From Parastagonospora avenae f. sp. tritici 18332-5 (taxonomy: Eukaryota > Ascomycota > Dothideomycetes > Pleosporales > Phaeosphaeriaceae), in assembly GCA_022559985.1 (NCBI GenBank), contig JAFJTR010000002.1, positions 868,001 through 932,000 of the forward strand: DNA of 64,000 nt, given 5' to 3'. Under the pieces are notes generated by a model that ran no database searches, was not told the origin of the DNA, and saw only the letters and a program-made list of their open reading frames with translations. Shown one piece after another: positions 1 to 9,381 of the stretch. The number at the start of each line of letters is the position of its first letter. Position 1 is the stretch's first letter. A program made the position numbers and the translations under genes.

Positions 1-788
1 CGATATCTCTGTGATCTTGTTCTTTCCAAGCCACAGTTCCTCAAGCTTCGTCAGCGTCTCCAACCCCGTGATTTCCCGGATGCGGTTCGCGCCCAGCTCG
101 ATTTGGTGCAGATTTGTCAGCCCTTCGAGGTTCTCAATCACGCTGATTTTGTTCTGGACAAAGTACAAGTCTTTGAGCTTCGTTAGGTGGGCGAGGCGCT
201 TGATGTGTTTTATCTTGTTGAAGGAGAGGTCGAGGGAGACGAGGTTTGTGAAGGCGTCGAGGCCCTTGATGTGCGCGATGAGGTTGTCGTAGAAGTCGAT
301 TTCAGTGAGGGTAGGGGCCACGGCGACGGGAATGTCGATTGCTTCGATTTTGTTTTGGCGGAGGCAGAGGCGCTGTCGGGGTACGTATCAGTTGGGAAGC
401 TAGAGGGTGTTTGTTTGTTTGTATTGCGTACCTTCATCTGCTTGAACCGCTCTAATCGCAGTGACGCCATGTCCGAGATTTTGCAGTGAACCAGCTCGAT
501 TTCTTCCTCGTCCTCTGGTGTGTCGTCGAGCAAGTCCTCGTCCGCAGGCAGCTGTTCTGGTGGCGGTCCTTCATCGTCTGAAACCTCGGGGTCGCTCTGA
601 ATCTCAACAGTCGGATCTCTGGGCTCGTCGCTCAGCGCAAGCTTGTCCACTCTTAGCTTTCCGTCCCAGCCATTACTGTCCCGCGGCTTGTGGTCGTCCC
701 TGTCCTCGTCGCGTAGTTCAGACGTGCCGTTCGCGTCCGTGTGAGTGGGGTCAAGCTCGCTGCGCGGGGCAGCATTTGGTTTGCTCAT
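1..788 (-). CDS. sds22: SDS22-like PP1 regulatory subunit (leucine-rich repeat), 5' part
   Basis: Regulatory subunit of type 1 protein phosphatase; in the SDS22 family it binds PP1 through a stack of about 22-residue leucine-rich repeats and acts in the nucleus during mitosis. Exon 1 is 788-432 (119 codons, acidic, hydrophilic N-terminus ending EEIELVHCKI and ERFKQMK). A 59-bp intron lies at 431-373 (GTACGC...ACAG) and exon 2 runs 372-1 without a stop. Exon 2 reads as SDS22-type LRRs with repeated LxxLxxLxLxxNxI units (for example LCLRQNKIEAID, LVSLDLSFNKI, LEELWLGKNKI). The gene is cut by the window edge; the remaining LRRs and the cap are outside. Family assignment is firm from the LRR pattern and the conserved region before the first repeat. 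Confidence 0.93.
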
Positions 789-3630
789 GACGTCGTGTTG
801 TGAAATGTAACACCGAGTAGGTAAAAGGAAATATGCCGGATCTTGGTAGCGAGTCTCGTACGGTGACCAGACTGTGTAATTGAGGCTGCAAACAAAGTCT
901 TTGTATATGCGAAGCAGTCACAGCGACAGGCAACTATCGATAAGCTAGTTCCGAACAGGGTCCTGCGGGGTGACGAAAGCGCTCAAACTTCACCACTCAA
1001 CGCGTGGTTCCGCGTTTTTACACATTTGCGCCTATTACATCGCTTTCTGCACATGCAAATGGAAATAACTTGTAGGAGCGCAGGTCAATAGGCGAGTCCC
1101 GCTTCCCTAGGCAACCATATTGAAAACTTCATGGTCACGATCACCACCACAAATCCAAAGACAGACAAGCATCCCGTTCAACCCGTGTTACATCATTCGA
1201 CGTCCATAAATCAACAGTCTCGAGCCCCTGTCAACCCAGGACCATCAACATATCAGATGCTATCATGTCGGCTCAACATGAATCTCAAGAGACTACATGT
1301 TTCTTTACAACCTCTTATTTCGAAAGCATCCCACAGTCATGAATCTTGTTCCTCCTATCGAGCCCAAATGAGCGATGCCTTGATACGATTCCATCATCAG
1401 CGCAACACCTCTGCAACACTCAAGCGCCCGATGACACAGCTCAAGCCTCTCTTCCACTTTCGCCTGAGCCCTGTTCTAGAACGGTAGTACCCGAACCGCT
1501 ACTTCTCACGTCGACCTTTTAGCGCGTCTAGTATTGAGCATGTCTTGAGCACAAGCGATCCCGGACTTGAAAGCTGCCATTATCAAAGGAAGGCAAATCT
1601 CAGCCTCGTGGCTGCACACCCACTGCAACGGGGACGCGGGTTCCTGCACACCCTCAGATGTTCGACGTTGGTCTCATGACATAGACCCGCTACTGCGAGA
1701 TCGCCGCGGGATGACCTCGACGTGCGACGGGCCTTCTGCTCGCCACACTGTGGAACGTCTAGCATGTGACAGGTCAAACAGGGATCATCCACACTCGAGG
1801 TGAAAGGGACGATTACGTTGCCTTGGACTACGAAGTACATGGTTACCAGGGGCTTAGGGCCGGAGTTGATCTCGTACACGGGGCCTTTCACAGTCACGAT
1901 TTGGAAAAGAGCAGCTGTTCGGACACCTCCATTTCCTAAGTGCGGCTGTCTTCAAGAAATCTACCTAATGTTCGGCTTCACTGAATAGGTGCGATTATGG
2001 GCAAAGTCTTGGACGAGCTGTAGTTGGGCGTTGCGATAGCAAGGGACACTCAGATACTCGGCGTTACACAGACTCTAAGCAGGATCGATCTTCCCTTCTC
2101 GTGCAACAGCTCATGCTGAGGATTCTGTCCAATTCGACGATGCGGAAACCATGGAGTTGGGAAATTGCACACCTCTGCGTCGTGAGGTCTTCTGCAATGC
2201 CCCTCCCCGCGCGCCGATCTGATCCGCTTGACATAGCCCTTCAGCTATGGTAGTCATCTGTGCCGGACGGATGGACGGACGGATTTTGTTCACTTGTAAG
2301 ATGTCTCGTACGAAGTTCATTGGCATTGCTTTTCTACTGGGTGCACTTCCAACGCCAATTGTATCGTCCTTGAATGAGGTTTCTGGATAGCCTTCTGGAT
2401 GTTATGTCACGGTTATCGAAACTACCTGCAGGTTTCTTCGTTCACCTAGTGCGTAACAACAAGTATCACTTAGAACCCAAAGAAGTACCGCTGTCAACAG
2501 ATTGTTGATCATATGCTGTGACGGTACAAATGAGTCCAGTGACGCCACCACAGAACTCAACACAGCAAAATCACTAGGTAATTGTCAGGGCTGAAGGACT
2601 GGTTCTCCGGTACAAATTACAGCAGCACTGCCATATTAAAAGGCTTCGAACGCCCAGTACATGTTCGCTGGACGTAAATTTAAACAGTTACCCTACCTAG
2701 ACACTAGACGCTTGCTATAGAAGCTATTTGCAGGTTTCTCTACTCAGTTCATGTTCAAATGCCTAGCATGACCTACGAATCAAAAGAATATAACTTTATC
2801 CCAACTAGACTATTGACAAATGCCGTGTGCTCCTTGCAGCGCGGATGAACTAGCGATTGACAACCTCATCAACACGGGAACTAGTAACATCGCCTGAGAT
2901 TTTGGCGCGGCCCGTAGAATTCGTGCTCTGCAGTTTCCGGGATCTTGCAATGAGACCTTACTCGCGTTAGTCTTTTCTCGTCGCCTATTGTTAGCCTGGG
3001 TCTAAGGACGACCCGAGTCTAAAGGATGGCATGGTACACGACTTCATAAGTTCCTTCAACGGCTCAAGGATGCGAAAATTTACGTCACTTACCAACTGGC
3101 ATTGCAATGCCAAATGCATGCCAAGTACGCTAATTGTTGGTTCATGGGGAGGGCTGCATGAGCTACCCGGGTTCATGATACCATACATAGGTAGCATAGT
3201 TGAACAGTATTACAAGCGATCCGGTGCAAAGCCCAGGAAAGATTGTTATGCACTCGAAGCGTCATCGTTCAGACACGACATTCATACAGATGACTTCGTT
3301 CGGTCACGCTATCATGAACGCATACAGTGGTGGCCTAGATCCAGGAAAAAGATATCTGCACGAGTACTGGGTTTAAGGCCACCATACCCCGCATGCGCCA
3401 TAGTCGCAAGTGTTTCGGCTTCCACCCGAGGCTAGATGGAGCCGATGACATCCTGGGCCGTGTATGCAGAATATATATGGTGACCGGTATGCCAGGTGGC
3501 GCACACTTGTCACCCCTCCCTCAGACCCGAGGTTTCAGAACGCACTATTATGATGCTTTGGAAAATCCATGCATGATCGATGTCAGTCATTATGTTTGGC
3601 TGGACAGACAAACGGCGTTCACGTTCATAC
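789..3630. other. Gene-free stretch with degenerate repeat
   Basis: No ORF here looks coding: the longest (1131-1487 and 3031-3435, both +) have no recognisable domain, no credible splice partner and ordinary background composition. The part from about 2100 to 3000 contains sequence blocks that recur at about 5640-6010 (see the repeat entries). A TATA-like run (ATATATAT) at about 3472 lies about 160 bp before the UstYa-like start and may belong to its promoter. Confidence 0.6.
2100..3000. repeat. Degenerate direct repeat, left copy
   Basis: Two blocks match the region right of the microexon gene in the same order and orientation. Block A (about 2140-2225) contains CTCTGCGTC, CTGCAATG, CCCCGC and GATCTGA, matching 5727-5778 with mostly transition differences. 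Block B (about 2862-2990) contains GGGAACTAGTAA and GCGGCCCGTAG, matching about 5877-5930. Between A and B this copy has roughly 600 bp; the right copy has only about 90 bp. An imperfect internal duplication is also visible (GCAGGTTTCT at about 2430 and 2732). No terminal inverted repeats or coding remnant were recognised. Confidence 0.6.
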
Positions 3631-4429
3631 ATGCCCGTTGGCGACGTTACAGATTATGAAGAGAAGTCCAGCCTGCGCAAAAATCACCGCCTATTGCAGA
3701 TTACTTTATGCATAGGAATCGCCTTGATCAGCCTTGGCGTTGGATACTTTATTGGCGGGGGAAGAGGTCCTCTATCGCACAGGGAGATAGTCGGTAGGAA
3801 TGATTTATTTTTGAAATATTTCCAACGTTTACTAACGATGTATAAGAACCTTTTGGCAATACCAGGAAGACATTCCAACCCAATCCAGTCTTTCTGGACT
3901 ATCCTTCCAACGCGTCTGAGGCAGCATGGGAGTCTTTGTCGTTATGTACGCCACTGCTGTGAAAACAATCATTTTCAAATAGCTAACGATTCTTCTAGCC
4001 AACGGCGGATTCATCAAGAACCCCAGCAATGAGTCGGCAGCATTAGGCGTGTCATTCTATCACCAGCTCCACTGCCTCGTAAGTCCGCCGTCGATCTCAC
4101 ACAAGACAGGCCACTCACTCTCGCAGCATATGATCCAGTTACAATATTTCCAAACGAAGCACGAACTCGTCATGCTGCAAAACGATAGCGTCGAGAGCAC
4201 CTTTATAGATACTGTCGCACAACAGAACGTGCTTCACCTGGAGCATTGCTTCGATTACCTGATACAATCGATAATATGCGCTGCGGACACGAACCTCGAG
4301 CCTCCGGATCCTGTTTTGGATGAAACCAATGGTTATGGGTTTGAGCGGAGTTGCAGAGACCACAAGGGTATTCATAAATGGATGGAGAGCCATGCGTATG
4401 TAAAGCATAGCGAGGAATCAGGAGGTTGA
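3631..4429 (+). CDS. UstYa-like (DUF3328) oxidase
   Basis: DUF3328/UstYa family membrane protein. Known members act as copper-dependent oxidases that cyclise or modify fungal RiPP peptides (ustiloxin, cyclochlorotine and others). Four exons fit by frame arithmetic: 3631-3793, 3889-3945, 3999-4078 and 4127-4429 (200 aa). The middle intron (3946-3998) has a clear CTAAC branch site. Visible: a short N-terminal tail; one transmembrane segment (about residues 22-41, LLQITLCIGIALISLGVGYF); the DYPSNASEAAWESL region typical before motif 1; both family HxxHC motifs, HQLHC (residues about 95-99) and HLEHC (about 138-142); and the later CAAD and SCRDHKGIHKW landmarks. It is slightly shorter than usual. 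It converges on the microexon gene with 236 bp between stops. The first intron is the least certain. Confidence 0.85.
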
Positions 4430-4665
4430 GACAGCTGTTCAGGAGTATAGGAAGAAGGATGTTCAATGCGTGTTGGATTGAGGATCGATAGTGCTCTAAC
4501 CTCGGTTACAATACACCTGCCTTTCTGCAATCCAAAGCCTGTGCGTAGCGCGGAGGCTTGTTACCCTGACTCTCAGTGCCCTGTGGCTCAGGCTGTCAAG
4601 TTCTTTAATATCCATGCCCAGGTAGCGTTCGTCGCAATGTGGGAAATGCCTACAGCACGCGCCGC

Positions 4666-5390
4666 TTAAGTTAAGGTAATCGGCTGTCAAAAATCCGTTA
4701 GCACAAATGTGTAGTAGCATGCTTCGTTTAGTACAAACCTCTTCATCAGTACGTTGCGGCTTCAGGGTACGTTAGCCTCACCACAAATATGTAGACTGAG
4801 ATGCTGAGGAAAGACTTACGTCACGAGCTTCCAGCGCATCAATGTTTATCTGTAAAGCCGATTAGTCTACCATTTCTTGGAGCATACGAGGAGGGGACTT
4901 GCAGGTTCAGGCGGTTCGGTGACTTGTGGCTTCAGGGTACGTTAGTTCCACAACGAGTGGATATGTTGAGGCGCGGGATTACTTACAGCACGTTCTTCCA
5001 ACCCATTTGCGTCCAGCTGTGAAGTTCATTAGCACACTAATGTCTAGTAGCATACTTCATTGGAAGCGAAAGTACTCACAGCGCCAACTGCGTCCTCAGT
5101 GACCTGCGGCTGTAAAGTTGATTAGTCCATGATTGGCATTCTTGGTGGAGAAGAGATGCTTACAGCTCGTGCGGCTAGTGGCTGTGGAGTTGGTTAGTAT
5201 GTCAGCGTCTAGAAGCTTGCTGAGGTGTACGCACGGGATTTTTCTCAGTGGCTTGCGCCTTGAGATTACGTTAGCGTACAACAAGTCAGTAATGTAGACT
5301 GAATGTACTTACATCGCGTTGGATCACCTTGTTTGGGTGGGCGAGGGCGAGAGCCGCGAAGGTGACTGACAGAATAGTAGAGAGATGCAT
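4666..5390 (-). CDS. Nine-exon secreted repeat-peptide gene, candidate RiPP precursor
   Basis: Not recognised as a named gene. ATG at 5390; exons 5390-5313, 5258-5235, 5181-5164, 5109-5080, 5016-4987, 4929-4903, 4849-4820, 4759-4739 and 4683-4666 (stop TAA), giving about 91 aa. Every exon is a multiple of three and every intron is phase 0 (53-63 bp, each with CTAAC/CTAAT near the acceptor). Exon 1 encodes a classic signal peptide (MHLSTILSVTFAALALA) plus a short stretch ending QRD. After it, even exons start [AP]Q-x-T-[ED] (AQATE, PQVTE, PQVTE, PQRTD) and odd exons end R-[AD] (AARA, EERA, EARD). So a two-exon unit is repeated about four times. A TATA box lies 61-67 bp upstream. Adjacent UstYa gene, signal peptide and internal repeats suggest a RiPP precursor; dibasic Kex2 sites are absent, so processing would have to differ. 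Function is inferred. Confidence 0.72.
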
Positions 5391-5450
5391 GGTTGATGTG
5401 AGATGGAAGTACGACTTGGTCAGAGAGTAAAAGGGACGAGGCAGATGGGT

Positions 5451-5457
5451 CTATATA
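5451..5457 (-). promoter_or_regulatory. TATA box of the microexon gene
   Basis: TATATAG on the minus strand, 61-67 bp upstream of the ATG at 5390, in the position expected of a fungal core promoter. It is followed by a CT-rich stretch towards the start codon. Confidence 0.55.
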
Positions 5458-5639
5458 GTAAAGGAACGAATTTGAAGACAACACACTTGGCAACAATCAT
5501 TCAGAAACGGCACTGACCGACATTGCGATGTTCAATGGATCATCAATACATTCGGTGTTATGGTGGTCACAATCAGAGGCAGTGTAGCTTGGCATCGTCG
5601 CGCGAGCGACCACATATGCTCGGCGTGATAAGGACCAGA

Positions 5640-6010
5640 AGCAAGATGCTGTCTTGTGGATCGCCCGATCCCTTGTGCGGAGCTACCTGATTCGTGCAGA
5701 TTGTTTCAACCCCGTGCGAACGTCCATCTCTGCGTCTGAAAATCCTCCGCAATGTTTTTCCCCGCACGGAGATCTGAACTACTAAGTTCAGCAGCAATGC
5801 TATCCTACTAGAAGTACAACTTTTCCGTGTCCAATATGCGTTCTGTTCCTCGCATTCGTGGAAATAACACGCAATAACCTTATCGACGCGGAAACTGGTA
5901 AGCCGCCGAGATCTTGGCTCGGCCCGTAGTTAACGTCTGACACGAGGCTGTGGTTCCAGGAACTTCTACAACGTGACCTTGTCTGCACAGGTCGTTCCTG
6001 CGTTGCATGC
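5640..6010. repeat. Degenerate direct repeat, right copy
   Basis: Partner of the repeat at 2100-3000, in the same orientation. Block A (5727-5778) has CTCTGCGTC, CCGCAATG, CCCCGC and GATCTGA. Block B (about 5877-5930) has GGAAACTGGTAA and TCGGCCCGTAG. Many differences from the left copy are C/T or G/A transitions, which would fit RIP-type decay, but I cannot test that statistically. The two copies bracket exactly the UstYa and microexon genes. Confidence 0.6.
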
Positions 6011-6815
6011 AGTTGCCGGCTTCCTGGCTACAATGATAGCTAATCAATGCGACTGATCGCGCTCTATGGTGAAGTTTGACGAGGCGGCTTGAAGTGCAGG
6101 GAAAGTGGGTGATTCAAGCCTCAAAGTCTCCGCCCACGATTCCCCGATTTAGCTCGATATGTAAGCTATAGTGATCGTACTTCGCCCGCAGTAGGGCTGA
6201 CGATTGGCTGATCCGATCTTAATTCGGCCTCTTCGGTCAGACTTGATGCCATCTGCACAGTACCTACATGTCAACATCGATCGATGCAGTTATCATCGAA
6301 ACGCATGAGCAGTTAGTAGCTTTCAGTACTAGTGCTATACATGTATGCCTTCCAATGTTTCCTTACTAAGACGGCGGTTCCGCAATTAGATCTATCCTGA
6401 TCTAATCTCGATGAGATGGAATGCGTGCTTGCATCTTTGTCTGCTGTACTGCGGCTGATGCCGTCTACGTGTGATGATGCTATACACATCGCATAGTCCG
6501 GCCAGCTTGGCGGGACGCTCCAGACAGACCAACAGGTCTCGGCCCTGAGAGGCCGAAACAGCTGACGTATCCTGCGCCAACGTAGATAAGCTTTGCAGAG
6601 GTGGAGGTACCTTCTAGCTGGTGCGGTTCCGGCAGCTCGTGTTCGGCGAGGCTGGCGGGCAAATACGGTTGTGCTGCAGTACTGTATGGCTTAGTCCCTC
6701 ACATCAATTAATTACATTGCTCTCATTGTGCATTGGAGTTGAGCTGTGTGGCTGTTTACACACCATCTGAGGCCCACAGTCTAATCCTGGAATTCGCCTC
6801 TTGTCTTTACACGTC
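6011..6815. other. Gene-free stretch upstream of the GT34 gene
   Basis: No convincing ORF. It serves as the 5' region of the glycosyltransferase gene. I see no array units, TATA-unit repeats or RNA gene in it. Confidence 0.5.
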
Positions 6816-7886
6816 ATGTACACCGCCCCGAGACTCCCGCCCAGAAAGTTGTACGTCTGGTTCACTGTTTTCTTCCTCAGCTTTCCTTTCTCCCTCTGGT
6901 ATTATCGGACTCTTATCGCTATCCCCATAACGTACCAGAAGACACGTGCGCAGCAGCCGTCTGCGCAATTCACCACCTATGGCCACTCGAACTGTCCGCT
7001 TGAGATGTCCCCCCAGCTCATTGAAGAAGCTACGATAAAGCGCTCTACATGCCGGCAATACTCACCATTTGAAATCAGACGCTGGCGCATCGCAACCGTC
7101 ACTGCGCAATTCGGTCGACCCGAGGAGCACTACCAAAAAGCATTTCGCACCCACCTTCTCCATGCCCTGATCCATAGTATCGACGTGAAGGTCATGTGCG
7201 ATCCAATAGTCGATGGCCTATGGAACAAACCCGCTTTCATACTTCAAATTCTAATGCAGGAGATGCTCAAGCCAGCACACGAGCGTCTGGAGTGGATAGA
7301 ATGGATGGACCGCGACACACTCATCCTTGACCAATGCCGGCCAATTGCGAGTTTTCTGCCGCCGCCAGAAGCGCAGCGTGTGAAGGCTGAAACGCATCTG
7401 CTCGTTACTCGAGACTGGAATGGGCTCAATAATGGCATCTTCCTCGTCCGCGTTAATGAATGGGCTATCAACCTCTTCACTGCCATACTAGCATTCAGAC
7501 ACTACAAGCCGGACGTCCATTTGCGTTTTGGCGAACAGTCTGCGATGGAGCATGTTCTGCGCACAGAAGAGTTCAGGTACAATGCGCAATATGTGCCGCA
7601 GCACTGGTTCAATGGCTACGAGAGAGAAAGAGCGGATATATTTGAGGCGAGAGAGAGTGTAGTCGGCATGGAGGAGCGTGAGGTGAGGAGAGGAGATTAT
7701 CTGGTACATTTTGCGGGACGGCGGTATAGGCATCTGGTGATGAACGAGTGGGCGGATATGGTGGGGAGAATGGGCGATGTTTGGCAGGAGAAAAAGGTGC
7801 TAAGAAGTATTAATGCAGAAGTTCAAAAGTTTTGGAGGGAAGTGGGAGATCAGCGCGGGGAACGGAATTCAACGATACCAGACTGA
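6816..7886 (+). CDS. GT34-type (GMA12/MNN10-like) glycosyltransferase
   Basis: Type II Golgi membrane glycosyltransferase, probably galactosyl- or mannosyltransferase of the GT34 (GMA12/MNN10) family. Single exon, 356 aa, starting at the first ATG (MYTAPRLPPRKLY). One transmembrane anchor lies at about residues 11-32 (rich in F, L, W). The catalytic region shows IEWMDRDTLIL, where DRD fits the metal-binding DxD motif, and later LNNGIFLVRVNEWA and HFAGRRYRH, which match the positions of the conserved NxGxFLxRN and HFAGC blocks of the family. The exact family consensus is loosened, so substrate cannot be assigned. It lies 1.4 kb from the microexon gene; membership of that locus is possible but unsupported. 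Confidence 0.75.
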   Translation: MYTAPRLPPRKLYVWFTVFFLSFPFSLWYYRTLIAIPITYQKTRAQQPSAQFTTYGHSNCPLEMSPQLIEEATIKRSTCRQYSPFEIRRWRIATVTAQFGRPEEHYQKAFRTHLLHALIHSIDVKVMCDPIVDGLWNKPAFILQILMQEMLKPAHERLEWIEWMDRDTLILDQCRPIASFLPPPEAQRVKAETHLLVTRDWNGLNNGIFLVRVNEWAINLFTAILAFRHYKPDVHLRFGEQSAMEHVLRTEEFRYNAQYVPQHWFNGYERERADIFEARESVVGMEEREVRRGDYLVHFAGRRYRHLVMNEWADMVGRMGDVWQEKKVLRSINAEVQKFWREVGDQRGERNSTIPD

Positions 7887-9381
7887 ACTAGGAGGTTTGG
7901 AGCCCATCTCTTCAAAAGCCACGTGAGATGTTATGTTGACGTGTCAGTTAAGAATTCTAAAACAGGATTATAACTCATCCAAGAATCGAGACGTAGCCGG
8001 CGTTTCGCAGAGCCTGAATGGATATGGTGTGGTTCTGAATGTACCGAAGATGCGCCTCACGTGCCGAACGGCGCTTAGCAATCACGTGACGAGGTTTACG
8101 GTCACGTGACGGAACAGACTTCTAGATGTCATGCGAACCCTCCATGTCCACAGGCGAGCTGCACCATCGATGATCCATTCGAAGGTCAAGTCCCTCCGCA
8201 TCCTCGGTGACAGGATCATGGCTGGAGGACGACCAGGATACGGCGGCAGAAGTGCAGGCGTCTCAGACTCTTGCATCTGATTTGGTCCGTGATAGGCTGG
8301 TGGTGCATGGCTTCCGCGTCCGACGGCGGTTAGCCGTAAGTCTATCTGCGAGCCTGCAAGCCACGGCTGCACAAGCGGCCGCCTGGTCGTGGACACGGTC
8401 TCACGCGTCTCGACGACGCGAAGTCTGTACCGTAGACGTCGTGAGTTCCTGCAGGGCTCGCCGTGGACAGGTCTTCCAAGTGACCAGCATTGCGCGAACG
8501 GTGGGCACGCCCGTAAGCACGGTTTGGCTGCTCTGGATAATGTACCCTTGGTCTGAATGGCCATCACACAGCGCTGGGGCAGGGCAGTGCCATTGGTCAG
8601 CCGTTAATGGGCGTACCCACTCGCCCAGCACTATTGGACGAAGGCAGCGTGGAAGTGAATGTCCTGGGCCAGGCCGCTGCTGGGCGACCGCTCTGCTAGA
8701 GCTCTTTGGTGTTAGAGGCGAATTCAAGCAGTGATTGGGAGCAACCCCATAAAGATCCATGTGATCCCCTGTCCCGTGTGGCCGCGCTCGCACAGCCCCG
8801 GTACAGACAGCATCAAGAGCCACCGCCACGCCGTCGCGCAGTCTCGCATCAGCACTTGCCTCTTCCGCATCGCAAACACTGTCGCGCCGTCTTCAGGGTG
8901 TGAGAGAGAACGAGATCCCGCGTCGTCCAAATAGGCGCATTGCTGGTGGAGCGCTTGACGGTGAAAAGACGGCGTCTCATTTCCGCCCGCGTTAGCGAAC
9001 CAGCCTCATCCCAAGCACTGATCCTAACCTCGCTCGCTCGCACGCACCCAAGCTCCCCCTACACCCTCCACCCTCCACATTCGCCCTCGCGCACTCGACC
9101 ACCACCGTCGTCCAACTCTTTGGGACCCCGCGATCGCTCCTTCCATCTCGCGCGACTTCTGCACCCTTGACTGCCGCGCCTTCCAATTGCCAATTCGGAA
9201 GCAGCGACCTGTCGAGCAACCCATCCGTCACCGCACCAACGCCAGCTATCATTCCCACCACGCGGCGAGTCCACCACGCGACGACGCAAGGAATCGCCAC
9301 CTGCATCGCCCTGCTTCCACTTCATTCACTACGCGTACTTGATCATCGCGCGCTGCCTGAAGAGGCATCTCCTGCGCCATC
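7887..9381. other. Intergenic and 5' UTR of the PSR1-type gene
   Basis: Long overlapping ORFs exist on both strands at 8082-8930, but they are open in several frames at once, as expected in GC-rich DNA, and show no domain. CACGTGAC-like E-box motifs occur at about 8057, 8083 and 8103. The last 400 bp is C-rich, like a fungal 5' leader. Confidence 0.5.

Noticed and set aside
3031..3435. 134-codon plus-strand frame before the UstYa-like gene
   Set aside because: Does not join in frame to the UstYa exons and shows no domain.
8082..8930. Several overlapping ORFs of 65-175 codons on both strands
   Set aside because: Open in several frames at once in GC-rich DNA, no domain, no splice partners, no signal peptide; treated as non-coding.
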